DNA of 64,000 nucleotides, taken from positions 14,257,361-14,321,360 of the forward strand of contig OX336343.1 of NCBI GenBank assembly GCA_946902875.1, in the 5' to 3' direction. Source of the DNA: Nematopogon swammerdamellus. Lineage: Eukaryota; Arthropoda; Insecta; Lepidoptera; Adelidae. Made by a program: the position numbers and the translations under genes. The notes beneath the pieces were generated by a model. The model made no database searches and had not been told where the DNA came from. It worked only from the letters and a program-made list of their open reading frames with translations. Positions 62,310 to 64,000 of this stretch are shown here, piece by piece (within the stretch, counting starts at the first letter, position 1; each line of letters starts with the position of its first letter).

Positions 62310-63269
62310 CTGCACAATCACACACATCACCCTCCAACATCACACCACTACTACTACACCTACACCCAGGCAGGTACATTACATCCGGCTTCCCGTCCCA
62401 ACTATACCATGTCAGTGTTTCCCTTTGGTCGTAACTGACCGGAAAACACCAACTGTTTCATAGCCATTTCGACCGAGTTTTATTCAGTGCGGTGGTTCTC
62501 TTCTGGACAAGTTTAACCCTAGAACACATAATAAGGAAATAAGGTAAGGATGCTAGTTTCACATCTCTGGTATAGCACCTTGTTTTATTCAAACAATTAC
62601 CTATAATAATTCAAATTCAAATTCAAATAGTTTATTTGTAAACCTAACAAAATCAATGGAACTAACAAAAATACATTAGATATGTATGTACTTTAACACA
62701 AACAAAAGAAAAGAAATACAAACGAGAAATTTTGAACATAATAGCTAAAAACAAAAAATAAGGTAAGAAATACATATCTATAATACTTAAATAATCGATG
62801 GTTTACAAAGAGGGATATGGCGCAGCTCTAATCCCTAATCAGGATGCTGAATTTAAGCCATTCCCTATAACTAACTTTACTAATAACTTAACTTAACTAA
62901 TAACTAACTTTCATCTAATATGAGGTAAAAAAATTACCGTGAATTCCAACCATGGAAGCCAATTACCAATAAAATTAATATTCTTGGTAAACTAAAAGTA
63001 TTTAATCTACTATTTAATTAAATTTTAGAAATGTGAGTTTAATAAGGCGAGCGAAACCGCGGGAAAAATCTAGTGGTTTTTTTTATGTAATCCGCTATGG
63101 TTGGCTGAGTTGGAGGGGCTAAAGCGCATGCTCCGACCAGCCAATATCACCTCCGAGAAGGTAGGTGCCATACCGGACTTCCCTGGATTGCTGGCTATAC
63201 TGGACTATAATAAAAAAGTTTTTCTTATAACTATAATAAAAAAGAAAAGTGGCGTACTGAGGTAGTGAC
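62310..63269. other. RpSA: RpSA intron with SINE copies
   Basis: 62395-62530 is a decayed copy of the tRNA-headed SINE body in reversed orientation (ACCATGTCAGTGTTTCCC, CCATTTCGACCGAGTTTTATTCAGTGCGG). 62605-62640 has the common (AAATTC)n-AGTTTATTTG word. 63045-63075 is a GCGAGCGAAACCGCGGG tail. 63077-63210 is the TCCCTGGATTGCTGGCT SINE in plus orientation. No exon was seen. Confidence 0.75.
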
Positions 63270-63458
63270 CTCTGGCTTGGGCACAACAGCTCCTTGCTGC
63301 TCCTTAGCCTGCTGCTCGTCCTTGTCGCCCTCCTCGGGGTCGCGGTAGAAGAACAGGTCGACCACCACGTCCCAGCGCTGGTCGCGGCTCAGCTGGCCCC
63401 GCAGCCGCAGCACCTCGCGCGCCAGCAGCCACCACATCAGCCCGATCGAGTGCGATGA
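63270..63458 (-). CDS. RpSA: 40S ribosomal protein SA, exon of the domain core end
   Basis: 63 codons from the acceptor GTGTGCGGCAG to the donor CCAGAG|GTCACT read [20 protein letters not shown], then [20 protein letters not shown] and [17 protein letters not shown]-x-GLMWW-LAREVLR is diagnostic for eukaryotic RpSA, and FYRDPEE begins the linker to the acidic tail. The exons for the first ~190 residues of the protein must lie beyond the right edge. RpSA is needed for 18S rRNA maturation and the 40S subunit; in insects the gene is usually single copy. The protein sequence is well kept with no breaks. Confidence 0.95.
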
Positions 63459-63784
63459 CTGCCGCACACACACACGCACACATCTACTACATCATCGTAT
63501 TACTTAACCAGACAAACAAACATTTTAACATTAACAATGAAACAAGACAAAAGACAGTTTGCTAATTCAAACATTCAATTCTATTCTATTGAAGGTAGGT
63601 TTGATGTTTAAGAGCTAGTTCCATTTTTCTCACATTCATGCATATTTTTATAAATTGTACCCACAAGTATGTGTTACATACCTTATAGCTCTGTATTTTT
63701 TCTGTAATGTATCAATGGGAATAATAAATATATCTTCTTTCTTCATAATATTTGTAAATTTTCTTGAATATTTTTAATGGACCG
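63459..63784. other. RpSA: RpSA intron, AT-rich
   Basis: The polypyrimidine/CA-rich stretch (minus-strand TGTGTGTGCGGCAG) belongs to the acceptor of the exon at 63458. Nothing else recognised. Confidence 0.5.
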
Positions 63785-64000
63785 TCAGCCTCGGTAGCTC
63801 AATGATGCGTTCGGCCGTTGGAGACGACCGTGGTTCGGCTTCCACATAAAACTGTAGGTCCCTTCCCTTCTTACCTTGTTGGTAGAGTTCATCCCGCCCG
63901 CGTTGGTACCACCACACTGAACGAAACGTCTGTCTAAACGGCTATGTAAATAGTTAGACATTAGACATGAAATGAAGGGAAGCACTGACATCACGGATGT
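63785..64000 (+). repeat. tRNA-headed SINE, running off the right edge
   Basis: GTCAGCCTCGGTAGCTCAATGATGCGTTCGGCCGTTGG (A box) and CCGTGGTTCGGCTTCCAC (B box) are followed by CTTACCTTGTTGGTAGAG, GTTGGTACCACCACACTGAACG and AGCACTGACATCACGGATGT. It is the same order as the body at 54940-55330 without the GTGTGGGG head. Confidence 0.85.

Noticed and set aside
1..64000. A new multi-gene defence or biosynthetic system
   Set aside because: Genes in the window are ordinary, unrelated insect genes separated by mobile-element debris; nothing indicates co-function.

Overview
The window is nuclear DNA of an insect, most likely a moth or butterfly (Lepidoptera). The reasons are split exons with GT-AG borders, a 40S ribosomal protein SA gene of insect type, a very high load of LINE and SINE debris, repeat modules that I associate with Lepidoptera (the ACATCCGTGATGTCAGC module, (ATC)n LINE tails, GCGAGCGAAGCCGCGGGC tails), and AT-rich intergenic DNA broken by small CpG islands. 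There is no bacterial-style operon, CRISPR array or rRNA operon.

Layout. 1-39.7 kb is almost gene-free by eye: AT-rich DNA, a ~330 bp tandem triplication (6.4-7.3 kb), a GGACACG/GTATGGCCGTG minisatellite (7.6-9.2 kb), a Harbinger-like MITE (10.1 kb), several LINE 3' ends, a broken LINE reverse transcriptase (22.7-24.5 kb), inverted repeats and a ~120 bp satellite (36.3-37.6 kb). At 39.8-41.4 kb a CpG island carries a well-supported minus-strand first coding exon (Pro/Arg/Cys-rich N-terminus) and possibly a tiny plus-strand first exon. At 44.3-46.3 kb two intronless minus-strand genes for secreted or membrane-associated proteins lie head to tail; the downstream one has a TATA box and HGYSEP repeats. 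At 46.6-50.2 kb are a small ORF and a probable multi-exon type II membrane protein on the plus strand. At 51.1-52.7 kb is a large inverted composite repeat with a decayed retroelement fragment at its centre.

53.3-60.8 kb holds two plus-strand genes recognised from split exons: the first two coding exons of a THAP zinc-finger protein and the last exons of a SUN-domain (LINC complex) protein. Between them sits a nearly intact 721-residue LINE ORF on the minus strand. The SUN gene ends tail to tail with RpSA (minus strand), whose last three coding exons lie at 61.2-63.5 kb and whose 5' part is beyond the right edge.

The genes do not form one pathway. The clearest biology is the mobile-element history: a shared SINE head on three different bodies, a LINE with a 5' inversion, nested insertions in the RpSA intron, and a SINE next to perfect palindromes in a SUN intron. 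I found no convincing new multi-gene system. All exon borders were read by eye from splice consensus and reading frame, without transcript data.
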